Below, in pieces: positions 1 through 8,952 of a stretch of DNA of 64,000 bases. The translations under genes were made by a program, and so were the position numbers. Within the stretch, counting starts at the first letter, position 1. Every line of letters starts with the position of its first letter. Under the pieces are notes generated by a model. It saw nothing but the letters and a program-made list of their open reading frames with translations. It ran no database searches and had not been told where the DNA came from. This DNA is from Glaciimonas sp. PCH181 (GTDB taxonomy: Bacteria > Pseudomonadota > Gammaproteobacteria > Burkholderiales > Burkholderiaceae_D). The stretch is from contig NZ_PYFP01000001.1 in NCBI RefSeq assembly GCF_003056055.1, positions 1,984,001-2,048,000 on the forward strand, written 5' to 3'.

Positions 1-2
1 TG

Positions 3-929
3 CGAATGGAAGTCGAGCTGGTACACGGCGCATCTCATCCTTTCGATAAAGAAGCATTTTTGGCGGGTGTGCAAACCCCTGTATTTTTCGGTTCCGCGAT
101 TAACAACTTCGGTATCCGCGAAATTCTGAATGCGCTGATCGACTGGGCGCAACCGCCGGGCGCCCGCGATGCCACCATTCGCACCGTGGCACCGACTGAA
201 AAACCGTTTTCCGGCTTCGTGTTCAAGATTCAGGCCAATATGGACCCGGCCCATCGTGACCGTATTGCGTTCCTGCGGGTCTGCTCTGGTCACTTTGAGC
301 GCGGCATGAAAATCAAACATTTACGCCTGAATCGTGAAATCAAAGTATCCAACGTCGTAACGTTCATGGCGTCCAGCCGCGAGCAAGTCGAGGAAGCCTA
401 CGCCGGTGACATTATCGGCCTGCCTAACCACGGCAATATGCAAATCGGCGATAGTTTCTCAGAAGGCGAACTGCTGCAATTCACGGGAATTCCTTACTTT
501 GCACCGGACTTTTTCCGCTCGGTGCGGATTCGTAACCCGCTCAAAATCAAGCAGCTTCACAAAGGCTTGCAACAGTTGGGCGAAGAAGGTGCGATTCAGG
601 TATTTAAGCCAGTGTCGAGCAGCGATTTAGTACTCGGCGGTGTTGGCGTATTGCAATTTGAAGTCGTCGCCAGCCGCTTAATGAACGAATACGGCGTGGA
701 TGCAGTATTTGAAGGCACAAGTATCAGCAGCGCCCGCTGGATTAGCTGCGACGATAAAAAGATGCTGGCAGATTTTGAAAGATCATCCGCCGGTAATTAC
801 CTTGCGCATGATGCTGCTGGCAATCTGGCCTATCTCGCAAGCTCTGGCGTTAACCTTCGTTTGGCGCAAGAGCGCTGGCCGTTAGTCACGTTCCATGAAA
901 CCCGCGAACATGCGGTTAAATTGTCCTAA
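3..929 (+). CDS. prfC: Peptide chain release factor 3 (RF3), C-terminal part
   Basis: The frame is open from the window edge, so the 5' part (most of the GTPase domain) is missing; about 308 of the usual ~530 residues are present. RF3 is a translational GTPase that recycles RF1/RF2 from the ribosome after peptide release. The visible part starts at the end of the G domain (FFGSAINNFG, the SA-type G5 element), then the domain II beta-barrel (FKIQANMDPAHRDRIAFLRV, ERGMKI) and the RF3-specific C-terminal domain (GVGVLQFEVV, LMNEYGVDA). The ATG at position 6 is an internal Met, not the start. A bidirectional terminator follows 45 bp after the stop. The family call is firm. Confidence 0.96.
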   Translation, partial: RMEVELVHGASHPFDKEAFLAGVQTPVFFGSAINNFGIREILNALIDWAQPPGARDATIRTVAPTEKPFSGFVFKIQANMDPAHRDRIAFLRVCSGHFERGMKIKHLRLNREIKVSNVVTFMASSREQVEEAYAGDIIGLPNHGNMQIGDSFSEGELLQFTGIPYFAPDFFRSVRIRNPLKIKQLHKGLQQLGEEGAIQVFKPVSSSDLVLGGVGVLQFEVVASRLMNEYGVDAVFEGTSISSARWISCDDKKMLADFERSSAGNYLAHDAAGNLAYLASSGVNLRLAQERWPLVTFHETREHAVKLS

Positions 930-973
930 GCAAGGGATAAGCAAAGCACGTTTATAAACACAACGTGCAGACT

Positions 974-1004
974 AAAAAAAAACGGTCCATCGGACCGTTT
1001 TTTT
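974..1004. terminator. Bidirectional intrinsic terminator between prfC and dctA
   Basis: Perfect stem AACGGTCC (981-988) / GGACCGTT (992-999) with a 3-nt loop. It is flanked by an A-run on the left and a T-run on the right, so it can end transcripts of prfC (plus) and dctA (minus), which converge here. Confidence 0.85.
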
Positions 1005-1073
1005 ATTTGTCTTACAAGATGCTGATAACGCATCCTGTAAGACTTTCACCTACTTGTGCTGACAAAACTACGA

Positions 1074-2405
1074 TCAGCCTTTGTACTTTGCATGACCGTC
1101 AACAGCCGCCAGTTTGGCATCCTGAAGGTCCAGTTCCTGCTCTGGATCGACCTTGCCATCCAGTTGCGCATGCAAACGTGCTTCATCCAGATCGCCCGAC
1201 CATTTAGCGACCACAATCGTGGCAACGCCATTACCAACTGTATTAGTCAGCGCCCGTGCTTCGGACATGAAACGGTCGATTCCCAGAATCAGCGCCAAAC
1301 CAGCAACCGGTACGTGACCGACTGCGGACAACGTCGCCGCCAGCACGATAAAGCCGCTGCCGGTTACGCCTGCTGCACCTTTTGAGGTCAGCAACAACAC
1401 TAGCAATAACGTAACTTGATGCCAGATCGTCAGTGGCGTATCAGTCGCTTGCGCAATAAATATTGCTGCCATCGTCAGATAAATCGACGTGCCATCGAGA
1501 TTGAACGAGTAGCCTGTTGGAATGACCAAACCGACCACTGATTGTTTTGCGCCCAGATTTTCCATCTTGGCCATCAAACGCGGCAATACCGACTCTGATG
1601 AAGATGTCCCCAGTACGATCAGCAACTCTTCACGGATGTACTTAACAAACTTGAAGATACTGAAACCGTGCAGACGGGTAACGATGCCGAGTACCACGAA
1701 AACGAACAGCAAACAGGTTGCATAAAACAGACCCATCAGCTTGCCCAGCGACAACAACGAACCAATGCCGTATTTACCGATAGTGAATGCCATCGCGCCA
1801 AACGCGCCGATTGGTGCGACCTTCATGATCAAACCAACGATGCCGAACAAGACGTGTGAAAACTTTTCGATGAAATCAAACACCAGCGTGCCGCGTCCAC
1901 CGAAGCGATGTAGCGCAAAACCAAATAGTATTGAAATCAACAGGACTTGCAGGATGTTGCCTTGGGCAAACGCATCCACAAAACTGTTAGGAATAATATG
2001 GAATAGGAAGTCAGTAGTAGATTCCATTTTGCCCGGCGCAGTATAGGCGGCGAGGCTTTTGGTATCCAACGCGGTGACATCGATGTGCATGCCAGCGCCC
2101 GGCTGGAAAATATTGATCATGATCAAACCAATAATCAACGCGACCGTACTCATGACTTCAAAGTACAACAACGCCAGTCCACCGGTCTTACCGACCTTCT
2201 TCATGTCTTCCATACCGGCAATACCAATTACCACGGTACAGAAAATAACCGGTGCGATGATCATCTTGATCAGCTTGATGAAACCATCCCCCAACGGTTT
2301 CATCGCAGCGCCGGTTTCCGGATAGAAGTGACCAAGCAAAACGCCAATAATGATGGCGGTGATCACCTGAGCATACAGCGATTTATACAGCGGCTTTTTT
2401 GCCAT
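1074..2405 (-). CDS. dctA: C4-dicarboxylate/cation symporter DctA
   Basis: Inner-membrane secondary transporter of the DAACS family that imports succinate, fumarate and malate (aspartate also possible) with cations. The 443 residues have many hydrophobic segments and the family hallmarks: serine-rich hairpin [26 protein letters not shown], and the substrate region [19 protein letters not shown]. The frame is open 18 codons further upstream, but the ATG at 2405 gives the normal N-terminus ([11 protein letters not shown]) and has GGAGAGAT just before it. A consensus -35 (TTGACA) lies at 2460-2455 on this strand, with only a weak -10 17 bp on. It stands alone, convergent with prfC. The distinction from the closely related glutamate carrier GltP rests on length and similarity. 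Confidence 0.93.
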   Translation of the reverse strand: MAKKPLYKSLYAQVITAIIIGVLLGHFYPETGAAMKPLGDGFIKLIKMIIAPVIFCTVVIGIAGMEDMKKVGKTGGLALLYFEVMSTVALIIGLIMINIFQPGAGMHIDVTALDTKSLAAYTAPGKMESTTDFLFHIIPNSFVDAFAQGNILQVLLISILFGFALHRFGGRGTLVFDFIEKFSHVLFGIVGLIMKVAPIGAFGAMAFTIGKYGIGSLLSLGKLMGLFYATCLLFVFVVLGIVTRLHGFSIFKFVKYIREELLIVLGTSSSESVLPRLMAKMENLGAKQSVVGLVIPTGYSFNLDGTSIYLTMAAIFIAQATDTPLTIWHQVTLLLVLLLTSKGAAGVTGSGFIVLAATLSAVGHVPVAGLALILGIDRFMSEARALTNTVGNGVATIVVAKWSGDLDEARLHAQLDGKVDPEQELDLQDAKLAAVDGHAKYKG

Positions 2406-2688
2406 TTTATCTCTCCATTTACACGTATTGTGCTTAGAATTTTTGCGCTGCCGTGTCAACCCTGAACCTTCTCACCACTGGTTGTCGGTTCACTTTACGA
2501 CAGCATTTCTTACCTAAGTTATTTTTCAAGACCTGCTGGACGCGCCACCAAATTTCGAAAAGTTTGCAACTTTAGCTGGAACAGACAATATCATTCAAGC
2601 TATTTCACTGGATATGTGGAAATCACGTAGGCGTTAGATAAAGACAAGAATAAACCCAGAAAAGCAGATTTGATGCGATTTACCGAGA

Positions 2689-2718
2689 TAAAAAAATAGC
2701 GGCTATATAGCCGCTATT
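2689..2718 (-). terminator. Intrinsic terminator of the CorC/CNNM-type gene
   Basis: Perfect 12+12 palindrome AATAGCGGCTAT/ATAGCCGCTATT at 2695-2718. An A-run at 2691-2696 is a U-run at the 3' end on the minus strand. It lies 80 bp downstream of the stop of the 2799-4103 gene. Confidence 0.8.
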
Positions 2719-2798
2719 ATCAAAATTGCCCTAGAAATTAATGCTAATTACGCATAATTACACATAAATAACGCCATTTCTGTTGTTGATGGTAGTGA

Positions 2799-4103
2799 TT
2801 ACAAAGGACTTGCCGGATATACCTTTACCAACACGATGCGCGGTCCATTCATCTTTTTAACCACAATATCAAAACCGTCGAACGCCACCTTTTGGCCCTC
2901 CTGCGGCAAATTGCCCAGCTTGGCCATAATCAGGCCGCCGACAGAATCGACATCTTCAAGTTCTTCAATATCGCCACCCAAAATGCGCTCAAGCGAAAAA
3001 ATCGGCAGGCTGCCCTTGCCCAACAATGTGCCATCTTCAAGACGGGTCCAATCGTTATCATTGAGACGAAATTCGTCGCGAATTTCACCGACCAACGCAC
3101 CCAATAGGTTGTCGAGCGTAATAAAACCGCGTGGAACCAAACCCTTTTTACCAATAATTGCAAAGTGCGGCGCACCGCTGCGTACCAGACGAAATAACGC
3201 CAACGCAGACATGCGTGAGGAAATATATTGCACCGGGCGCAGGTAATCTTTCAGACTATCGATCGCTTTGCCTTCTTGCTGAGCAAAGAATAAATCCTTC
3301 ATATGCACAACACCCAGCACCGTGACGCCATCGATATCAAAATAAGGATAACGACTGAAACGGTTGCGATAGATAATTTGCAGGTTTTCTTCCAAGCTTA
3401 AGTTAGCATGCAACGCAGCAACTTCATTGATAGGCCGCATTAAATCGGACACTTCCAGTTCGCTGAAATCCAAAGTTTGCGCCAGTACATTCCATTCATC
3501 CGGGGTAAATTTATCGCCCGAGCGGCTACTGCGTAAAATCAGTTTCAATTCATCCGCAGTGTATTGGGTATCGTGGCCCTGCCCGTGACCCAGACCGACA
3601 ATTCTGAGCAACCAGTTAGCGCTTGCATTCAACAGCCAGATTGCCGGATACATCATCCAGTAAAAGCCATACAGCGGCAATGCGCTCCACATACCGATAA
3701 CTTCGGGGTTGCGAATCGCCATCGTCTTGGGGGCGAGTTCACCCACAACGATGTGCAAAAAGGAGATGACGAAAAAAGCGAAGAAAAAAGAGATGCCGTG
3801 GATCAGCTCGACCGAAGTAATCCCAATCCAGCCGAATACGGGTTCCAATAGTCCGGCAAAAGCGGGTTCGCCGATCCAACCCAGACCAAGTGAAGCTAAT
3901 GTAATACCCAGCTGACAGGCCGATAAATAGGCGTCTAGCTGGCGATGCACAACGGCAAGAATCCGTCCGCGAGTGCCATGGGTTTTGACAATCGCGCGAA
4001 TCCGCGTTTGACGTAATTTAACTAAACTGAATTCGGCGGCAACAAAAAAGCCATTGAGCGCAACCAAAAATAGCGCAGCAATGACCAGTAACAGGTTATT
4101 CAA
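2799..4103 (-). CDS. CNNM/CorC (HlyC/TlyC) family membrane protein with CBS domains
   Basis: 434 residues. Layout is that of the UPF0053 family: an N-terminal DUF21 membrane domain (~1-190; starts NNLLLVIAALFLVALNGFFVAAEFSLVKLR, with further segments near 95-150), a CBS pair (~210-340; LMRPINEVAALHA, VLGVVHMKDLF, RGFITLDNLLGALVGEI) and a C-terminal CorC/HlyC domain (~350-430). Such proteins act in Mg2+/Co2+ efflux or homeostasis; older annotations call them hemolysins, but a haemolytic role is not shown by the sequence. It is a single gene with its own terminator at 2689-2718. Substrate is not predictable. Confidence 0.88.
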   Translation of the reverse strand: MNNLLLVIAALFLVALNGFFVAAEFSLVKLRQTRIRAIVKTHGTRGRILAVVHRQLDAYLSACQLGITLASLGLGWIGEPAFAGLLEPVFGWIGITSVELIHGISFFFAFFVISFLHIVVGELAPKTMAIRNPEVIGMWSALPLYGFYWMMYPAIWLLNASANWLLRIVGLGHGQGHDTQYTADELKLILRSSRSGDKFTPDEWNVLAQTLDFSELEVSDLMRPINEVAALHANLSLEENLQIIYRNRFSRYPYFDIDGVTVLGVVHMKDLFFAQQEGKAIDSLKDYLRPVQYISSRMSALALFRLVRSGAPHFAIIGKKGLVPRGFITLDNLLGALVGEIRDEFRLNDNDWTRLEDGTLLGKGSLPIFSLERILGGDIEELEDVDSVGGLIMAKLGNLPQEGQKVAFDGFDIVVKKMNGPRIVLVKVYPASPL

Positions 4104-4421
4104 TGCATCTCTTCCCTAATATATCGGATCATTAGTATAGGCGAACGGGGTAATAAAGGGCCGCCTAAATACTTAACTGTCAGCGTAGCCTACTTGCGGG
4201 AGGCATGATAAGGGGGAGGAATATCGTCTGCCCAGTCCTGTTTGCAACGTTTTGGGCTTTTCAAATAATGCTTATTTAGCATTATCGGCGGTTTGAGACC
4301 GCTTGAGGATGCGTGCGAAGAGAGTAAATAGTGGTCGTAACTAACACCCTATTTACCCTCCCCCGCATTATTTAAAACAATACCGCTAACCGCTAGACCA
4401 CACGCGGATAACGCAGGTCAA
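4104..4421. other. Intergenic region with no gene seen
   Basis: Holds the upstream region of the CorC-type gene and the downstream region of hemY. Only a small AT-rich hairpin is visible (ATAATGC 4265-4271 / GCATTAT 4279-4285) with no T-run, so hemY has no convincing intrinsic terminator here. Confidence 0.5.
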
Positions 4422-5618
4422 TTACAACATCGTCGCCAGAGCACATTCCCGATAATGCTCGGAAGCCTGCTCAGTATGTTCCAATCCTTCATGCAACTGC
4501 GCCAATTTTAAGTGCGCCTCGCGGATGGTGCGCGCCTCGGTCGCATCTAGCAACGCCTGCTGCAAATGACGCTGTGCCTTGCCCCACAACTTCTGCTTCA
4601 GGCAAAAGGCGCCAAGGGTTAGCGCTAACTCCGCTTCTTGCGGTTCCTTGGCTAACCAAGCTTCGCAGCGCTCGATCTGAGTGCGCAAGGCCGGCGTGCC
4701 TTCATCGGCGGCAGAGTCACGATAAACCCGCATCAGGCGCACATCCCATTCGACAGCAAGAGACTTCTCGACCATGTTGCGCGCTTCATCCTGCAAGTCA
4801 TGCCGATTAAATGCGCGTGCAGCGCGAATAACGATAGAGGGCTTAACCCGTTCGTCCGCCGGAACCGACTGCCACAGCCGCTGAAGTGATTCTGCGTCGT
4901 GCGATGCATCGGATAACAAAGCATCATAAGCCATCTCGCGCAGCCGGTTGGACAGAACCGCATTTAATGCGCCGTGCTTATCCAATGTTTTAATCAAGCG
5001 CAGCACTTCAGGCCAATTCTTGGCTTGCTGATTGGCTTTGAGGGCCAGACGTAACGCTTGAATATGACGGATGCCGCTGGCGTTCAATGCGCTGACCGCC
5101 GCGAGAGCCGCTTGCGGTTTATGTTCGTCGACCAGCAAATCCAACGCCGTCATCAGACGCGCCGTTTTCATCGCTTCCTTGTCTTCAATGCTCGAAAGCC
5201 AGATATCACGGCGATCAGACTGCCCCATCCGATGCGCGGCACGGGCGGCAATCAATGCGGCTACGCCGAGGTTTTCATTTAACTCAGCCGCGCGCGTGGC
5301 GGCCTTTTCGGCTTGCCCAAAACGTCCTTCAAACAACGATTTAAGCGAATCACGCAGGGCTTTATTAGATTTTTCTTCGCGTTTTTGACGACGATAAGAA
5401 ATCACTTTCCCCGGCAATTTCTGGGTAGTCCGAATCGCCCTGATCAAGATATATAAAGCAATGAAAAATATGCCGGTCAACAGAATGAAGAAATTCAGTG
5501 ACAGATCGATCCGATACGGTGGGTAAAACAACACCACATTGCCCGCGTTATAGCGTGCGAGAACTGCCAGACCGATGGCGGTAGCAAACAGGGCAATAAG
5601 CCAAAGAAAAAATCGCAT
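4422..5618 (-). CDS. hemY: HemY-type heme biosynthesis protein (TPR membrane protein)
   Basis: 398 residues. Two N-terminal membrane helices (~1-21 and ~42-62; MRFFLWLIALFATAIGLAVL, FFILLTGIFFIALYILI) precede a charged linker and a long alpha-helical TPR region, ending in EAHLKLAQLHEGLEHTEQAS. This is the HemY of proteobacterial hemCDXY operons, a tetratricopeptide protein thought to organise late heme synthesis; it is not the Gram-positive protoporphyrinogen oxidase also called HemY. It follows hemX after 4 bp, as the last gene of the operon. The assignment rests on operon position plus architecture. Confidence 0.93.
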   Translation of the reverse strand: MRFFLWLIALFATAIGLAVLARYNAGNVVLFYPPYRIDLSLNFFILLTGIFFIALYILIRAIRTTQKLPGKVISYRRQKREEKSNKALRDSLKSLFEGRFGQAEKAATRAAELNENLGVAALIAARAAHRMGQSDRRDIWLSSIEDKEAMKTARLMTALDLLVDEHKPQAALAAVSALNASGIRHIQALRLALKANQQAKNWPEVLRLIKTLDKHGALNAVLSNRLREMAYDALLSDASHDAESLQRLWQSVPADERVKPSIVIRAARAFNRHDLQDEARNMVEKSLAVEWDVRLMRVYRDSAADEGTPALRTQIERCEAWLAKEPQEAELALTLGAFCLKQKLWGKAQRHLQQALLDATEARTIREAHLKLAQLHEGLEHTEQASEHYRECALATML

Positions 5619-5622
5619 AAGC

Positions 5623-6840
5623 CTATCGCTTGTTTTTGTAGGTACGGATCGCAGCCAGACTGTCTAGCGCTGGCATATTGATCGACAGATTATTCCCTTG
5701 CACTTGCTTTAACAACGCCTGTGCGGTCTGCGTCTGCTTGGCACGCGTATCAAAATATTTGACGATAGTCTCTTGCGCCGCGATCAGATCGCTGCGAAAT
5801 GCCGATTCATTATGCGACAGCAAACCCAGGCGCGCATTCAGCAAGCGCAGTTTCAAATTCTCACGCGCATAGTAAGCCTGCGTCGGTGACAACAATAATG
5901 CGTCAGGTGTATTAACCGTCCGTACCCGTATCAACTGGCTGATTTCAGTCCACATTTCAGCGGTCCAGCGGGTCCAGATATCTTTTACGAAACCGCCCCA
6001 GTCAGTGGTCGTACGGCCATTGACGCTGGTGGTGTGATCAGGATTGGAAACCATCGGAGGATTAGCCGACTTGCCAGCGCCAGCTTTAACTGTTTTCGTC
6101 GCCACCGGGGTAGCCGGCTTCACAACCGGCTGGCTAGGCAATGCCACCGCTACCGGCTGTGCATCAGACAACAATGGCATGCTATCAATTTGACTGATCA
6201 GGCTATCGAGACGCACGGCAATGCCGGTGGTATCCAGCGTCGGAAGCGCTTTAAGGCGATCAATATCGTGTGCAATCGCGCTGCGAATGACGACAAATTG
6301 CGGTTTATCGGATCGCGCCAGATTTTTATCCGCGTTTTCCAACGCAATCAACGCACCCGAGACATTGCCAGCCAATTGCAGTTGCTGACTTGCTGTCGAC
6401 AAAACATCCTCAACTTCTGACAGAGCCCAGTCATCGCCATTTTTAGACAAATCCTGATACAACTGCGCCAACGCGAGTTGCTGACTTTGCGATTCGACTT
6501 GCTTATTTTCTAATACGGCGATCTTGGCTTGCAAATCTTTGGTGCCGTCCTGCACCGATTTCACGACAGCTTTAGTATCGTTATTAGTGCTGTCCCCGAC
6601 TTGCAGGCGACGCGCCATTTCGGTGCGCAACTTAACGTTGTCGTTATGCGAACTCCACCATAGCGCCACCAGCAAGCCTGCAACGATCAATATCAGCACA
6701 TACACTGTGCGTAACTGTTTGCCAGCGCTTTTGTCGCTATTTAGCGCATATGGCTGCAGCACGGGAGAGTGCGGCGGTGCCGAAGTGACTGTAGGACCAG
6801 CGGACTGGTGCGATTCTGGAGTGGATTGCGGTTCATTCAT
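5623..6840 (-). CDS. hemX: HemX-like membrane-anchored protein of the heme operon
   Basis: 405 residues. A Pro/Ser-rich cytoplasmic N-terminus (~1-45) is followed by one membrane helix (~46-62, VYVLILIVAGLLVALWW), a coiled-coil-prone segment (~75-130; LQAKIAVLENKQVESQSQQ) and a helical domain ending in YARENLKLRLLNARLGLLSH. HemX proteins are often annotated as uroporphyrinogen-III methyltransferases, but no SAM-binding methyltransferase motifs are visible; it is more likely a scaffold. Its ATG overlaps the hemD stop by 4 bp (ATGA), indicating translational coupling. Confidence 0.92.
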   Translation of the reverse strand: MNEPQSTPESHQSAGPTVTSAPPHSPVLQPYALNSDKSAGKQLRTVYVLILIVAGLLVALWWSSHNDNVKLRTEMARRLQVGDSTNNDTKAVVKSVQDGTKDLQAKIAVLENKQVESQSQQLALAQLYQDLSKNGDDWALSEVEDVLSTASQQLQLAGNVSGALIALENADKNLARSDKPQFVVIRSAIAHDIDRLKALPTLDTTGIAVRLDSLISQIDSMPLLSDAQPVAVALPSQPVVKPATPVATKTVKAGAGKSANPPMVSNPDHTTSVNGRTTTDWGGFVKDIWTRWTAEMWTEISQLIRVRTVNTPDALLLSPTQAYYARENLKLRLLNARLGLLSHNESAFRSDLIAAQETIVKYFDTRAKQTQTAQALLKQVQGNNLSINMPALDSLAAIRTYKNKR

Positions 6841-7634
6841 AGCGGGAATTGTAACGCGTCGAGTAGTCGTTCGTCCCCTGAGCCTGTCAGGGTTATTGCA
6901 GTAAACCCCAGCGCGCGTGCTGTATCGGCGATACGCGCATGCGGAACGAAGAGATTTTTCCGTTGTATTTTTGCAACACTATCAGCATTGCCCGGCATAT
7001 TTTCTAACGCTTGCACCATCTGCATCAGGATCCTTAAAGCTTCTGAACTGGTGACTATCCAGTCATTTTCGTGCGTCAGTAAGTGCTGTAATTGACTAAT
7101 AAGCGCCGTCGTCATCAATGGTGCACGGCGTTGATACGCGGATAACGATACCACTTCGACACCCGCTGCCCGCAGACTATCGGCCAGCAGTTCTCGCCCG
7201 CTTTCACCACGGACCAGTAACACGCGCTGACCACTAAGCTGCGGCAGGTCCAGCGCTTGCAACAAGCCTTCCGAATCAGTCTTGGTCGCATCGGGAGGAC
7301 TAAAAATAGTCGCATTTTGTGCCGTCACGCCGTGTCGCCCCAAGGCTAAACGACTGCCCTCACCAACGATGCCAATTGCCACGCTTTGCGGCCATTGCAA
7401 AATGTATTGAAAGGCAGCATCAATCGCATTCGGGCTGACAAACACCACCAAGGCATAATCCTCTAACCGGGCCAGCGTTGCTTGCAAAATCTGTAATGCA
7501 GCCGACTCGGTTAGCTGAAAAATTTCCAGCAAGGGGAAAATAACCGGCTCTCCCCCTAGTGCAGAGATCTGTTGCGCCAGCGTCACCGCTTGCGCTTGCG
7601 GCCGGGTAATCACTATCGGTCGCAGCTTACTCAT
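6837..7634 (-). CDS. hemD: Uroporphyrinogen-III synthase
   Basis: 265 residues. Cyclises hydroxymethylbilane with inversion of ring D to give uroporphyrinogen III, the branch point to heme, siroheme and cobalamin. Recognised by the weakly conserved but typical pattern: N-terminal ITRPQAQAVTLAQQISALGG, then VFVSPNAIDAAF and the second-domain motif DWIVTSSEALRIL. GGAGGGAG precedes the ATG by a short spacer. It follows hemC after 79 bp and overlaps hemX by 4 bp. Confidence 0.93.
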   Translation of the reverse strand: MSKLRPIVITRPQAQAVTLAQQISALGGEPVIFPLLEIFQLTESAALQILQATLARLEDYALVVFVSPNAIDAAFQYILQWPQSVAIGIVGEGSRLALGRHGVTAQNATIFSPPDATKTDSEGLLQALDLPQLSGQRVLLVRGESGRELLADSLRAAGVEVVSLSAYQRRAPLMTTALISQLQHLLTHENDWIVTSSEALRILMQMVQALENMPGNADSVAKIQRKNLFVPHARIADTARALGFTAITLTGSGDERLLDALQFPL

Positions 7635-7713
7635 ACTGATCTCCCTCCTAATTCAGTGTTGGATACAGTGTTGAATACATCGGCGATATTTTGAGATGAG
7701 CGTACCCTAGTTA

Positions 7714-8646
7714 TTAAGCGTCTTTACAGGCTAAAAGAATAGCAGCCGCATCTTGTCGCTCCAGTGCTTCTGCGATCTTTTGGCCCAACGCTTCCGGCGC
7801 ATTCGCCGCACCGCTAAGGTCAGCGGTAACAGTACGCAAACCATCCGGCGTACCGATCATTGCACGCAAGCGCATCGATGGGCCATCAATCGTCGCAAAC
7901 GCCGCCAACGGAATTTGACAACTGCCACCAAATATTCGCGACAGCGTGCGCTCGGCAGTCACAGCCTGCTCAGTCGGTACGTGATTAAGCGGGGCCAGCA
8001 CTTGTAACAAATCCTCGCGTCCGCCACAAATTTCAATCGCCATCGCGCCTTGGCCTGGCGCCGGTAAACTTTGCTCGGGTTCAATCAACGCCTTGATCCG
8101 CTCAGACAGACCAAGCCGCTTCAAACCAGCCGCTGCGAGAATAATCGCCGCATATTCGCCTTTATCTAGCTTGCCCAGCCGGGTATCCAGATTGCCACGC
8201 AATGGCTTGATCACTAGTTGCGGAAAACGCGCCGCAATCAACGCCTGCCGCCGCAAACTGCTAGTGCCGACAATCGCGCCCGCAGGCAGCGCAGCAAGTG
8301 AATCATAATCGTTAGAGACGAACGCATCACGCGGATCTTCACGCTCCAGGACTGCGGCCAGCACAAACCCTTCCGGCAACGCCATCGGCATATCTTTCAG
8401 CGAATGGACCGCCAGATCGGCACGACCTTCAGCCATCGCCACCTCCAACTCCTTCACGAACAGACCTTTGCCGCCCACTTTAGACAAGGTACGGTCAAGA
8501 ATTTGATCCCCCCTTGTCGTCATACCAAGAATTTCTATGACGCACTGAGGATATAATTCGGCTAGTCTGTCGCGCACGTTTTCTGCTTGCCACATGGCTA
8601 ATCGGCTTTCACGCGATGCAATTACTAACTTGGAGGGAGGGGACAT
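7714..8646 (-). CDS. hemC: Porphobilinogen deaminase (hydroxymethylbilane synthase)
   Basis: 310 residues from the ATG at 8646; the frame is also open 7 codons upstream to a TTG, but the ATG matches the family N-terminus ([18 protein letters not shown]). The enzyme links four porphobilinogens into hydroxymethylbilane. The catalytic Asp region (AVHSLKDMP), Arg-rich binding segment ([21 protein letters not shown]) and the dipyrromethane-cofactor Cys ([10 protein letters not shown], Cys243) are all present, so it should be active. First gene of hemCDXY, divergent from ppc across about 300 bp. Confidence 0.97.
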   Translation of the reverse strand: MSPPSKLVIASRESRLAMWQAENVRDRLAELYPQCVIEILGMTTRGDQILDRTLSKVGGKGLFVKELEVAMAEGRADLAVHSLKDMPMALPEGFVLAAVLEREDPRDAFVSNDYDSLAALPAGAIVGTSSLRRQALIAARFPQLVIKPLRGNLDTRLGKLDKGEYAAIILAAAGLKRLGLSERIKALIEPEQSLPAPGQGAMAIEICGGREDLLQVLAPLNHVPTEQAVTAERTLSRIFGGSCQIPLAAFATIDGPSMRLRAMIGTPDGLRTVTADLSGAANAPEALGQKIAEALERQDAAAILLACKDA

Positions 8647-8952
8647 TTTCAGCACAAGCTCTTTCAAATTTTATCTACGCGGCCCAAATCTTGCTAGGTC
8701 TGCGTAGTCAGCATGTTCGGTTCAGGCCAAATTCTAGCATGCGTCCCTGGTTATATTTGATTCAAAACACGGCTGATATGGGCATGTTCTTGATATATTG
8801 CCCATGACGTTGTTGATTTATTGGCTATTCAGGTTGATATTAAGTCGGTACTAAGTTGGTAGACGTTAGTAAGTAGGTTGTCATCCGGGTTGACAAAAGA
8901 CCGTCAGCCAACCTTCATCTTTTACGCAGAAAAGCAGATCGCCACGTTTCTC

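Noticed and set aside
2406..2690. Possible sigma-54 promoter for dctA
   Set aside because: dctA genes are often RpoN-dependent, but no TGGCAC-N5-TTGCA match was found; only a sigma-70 -35 box is visible.
4265..4285. AT-rich hairpin as hemY terminator
   Set aside because: Short stem, no T-run and 140 bp beyond the stop.
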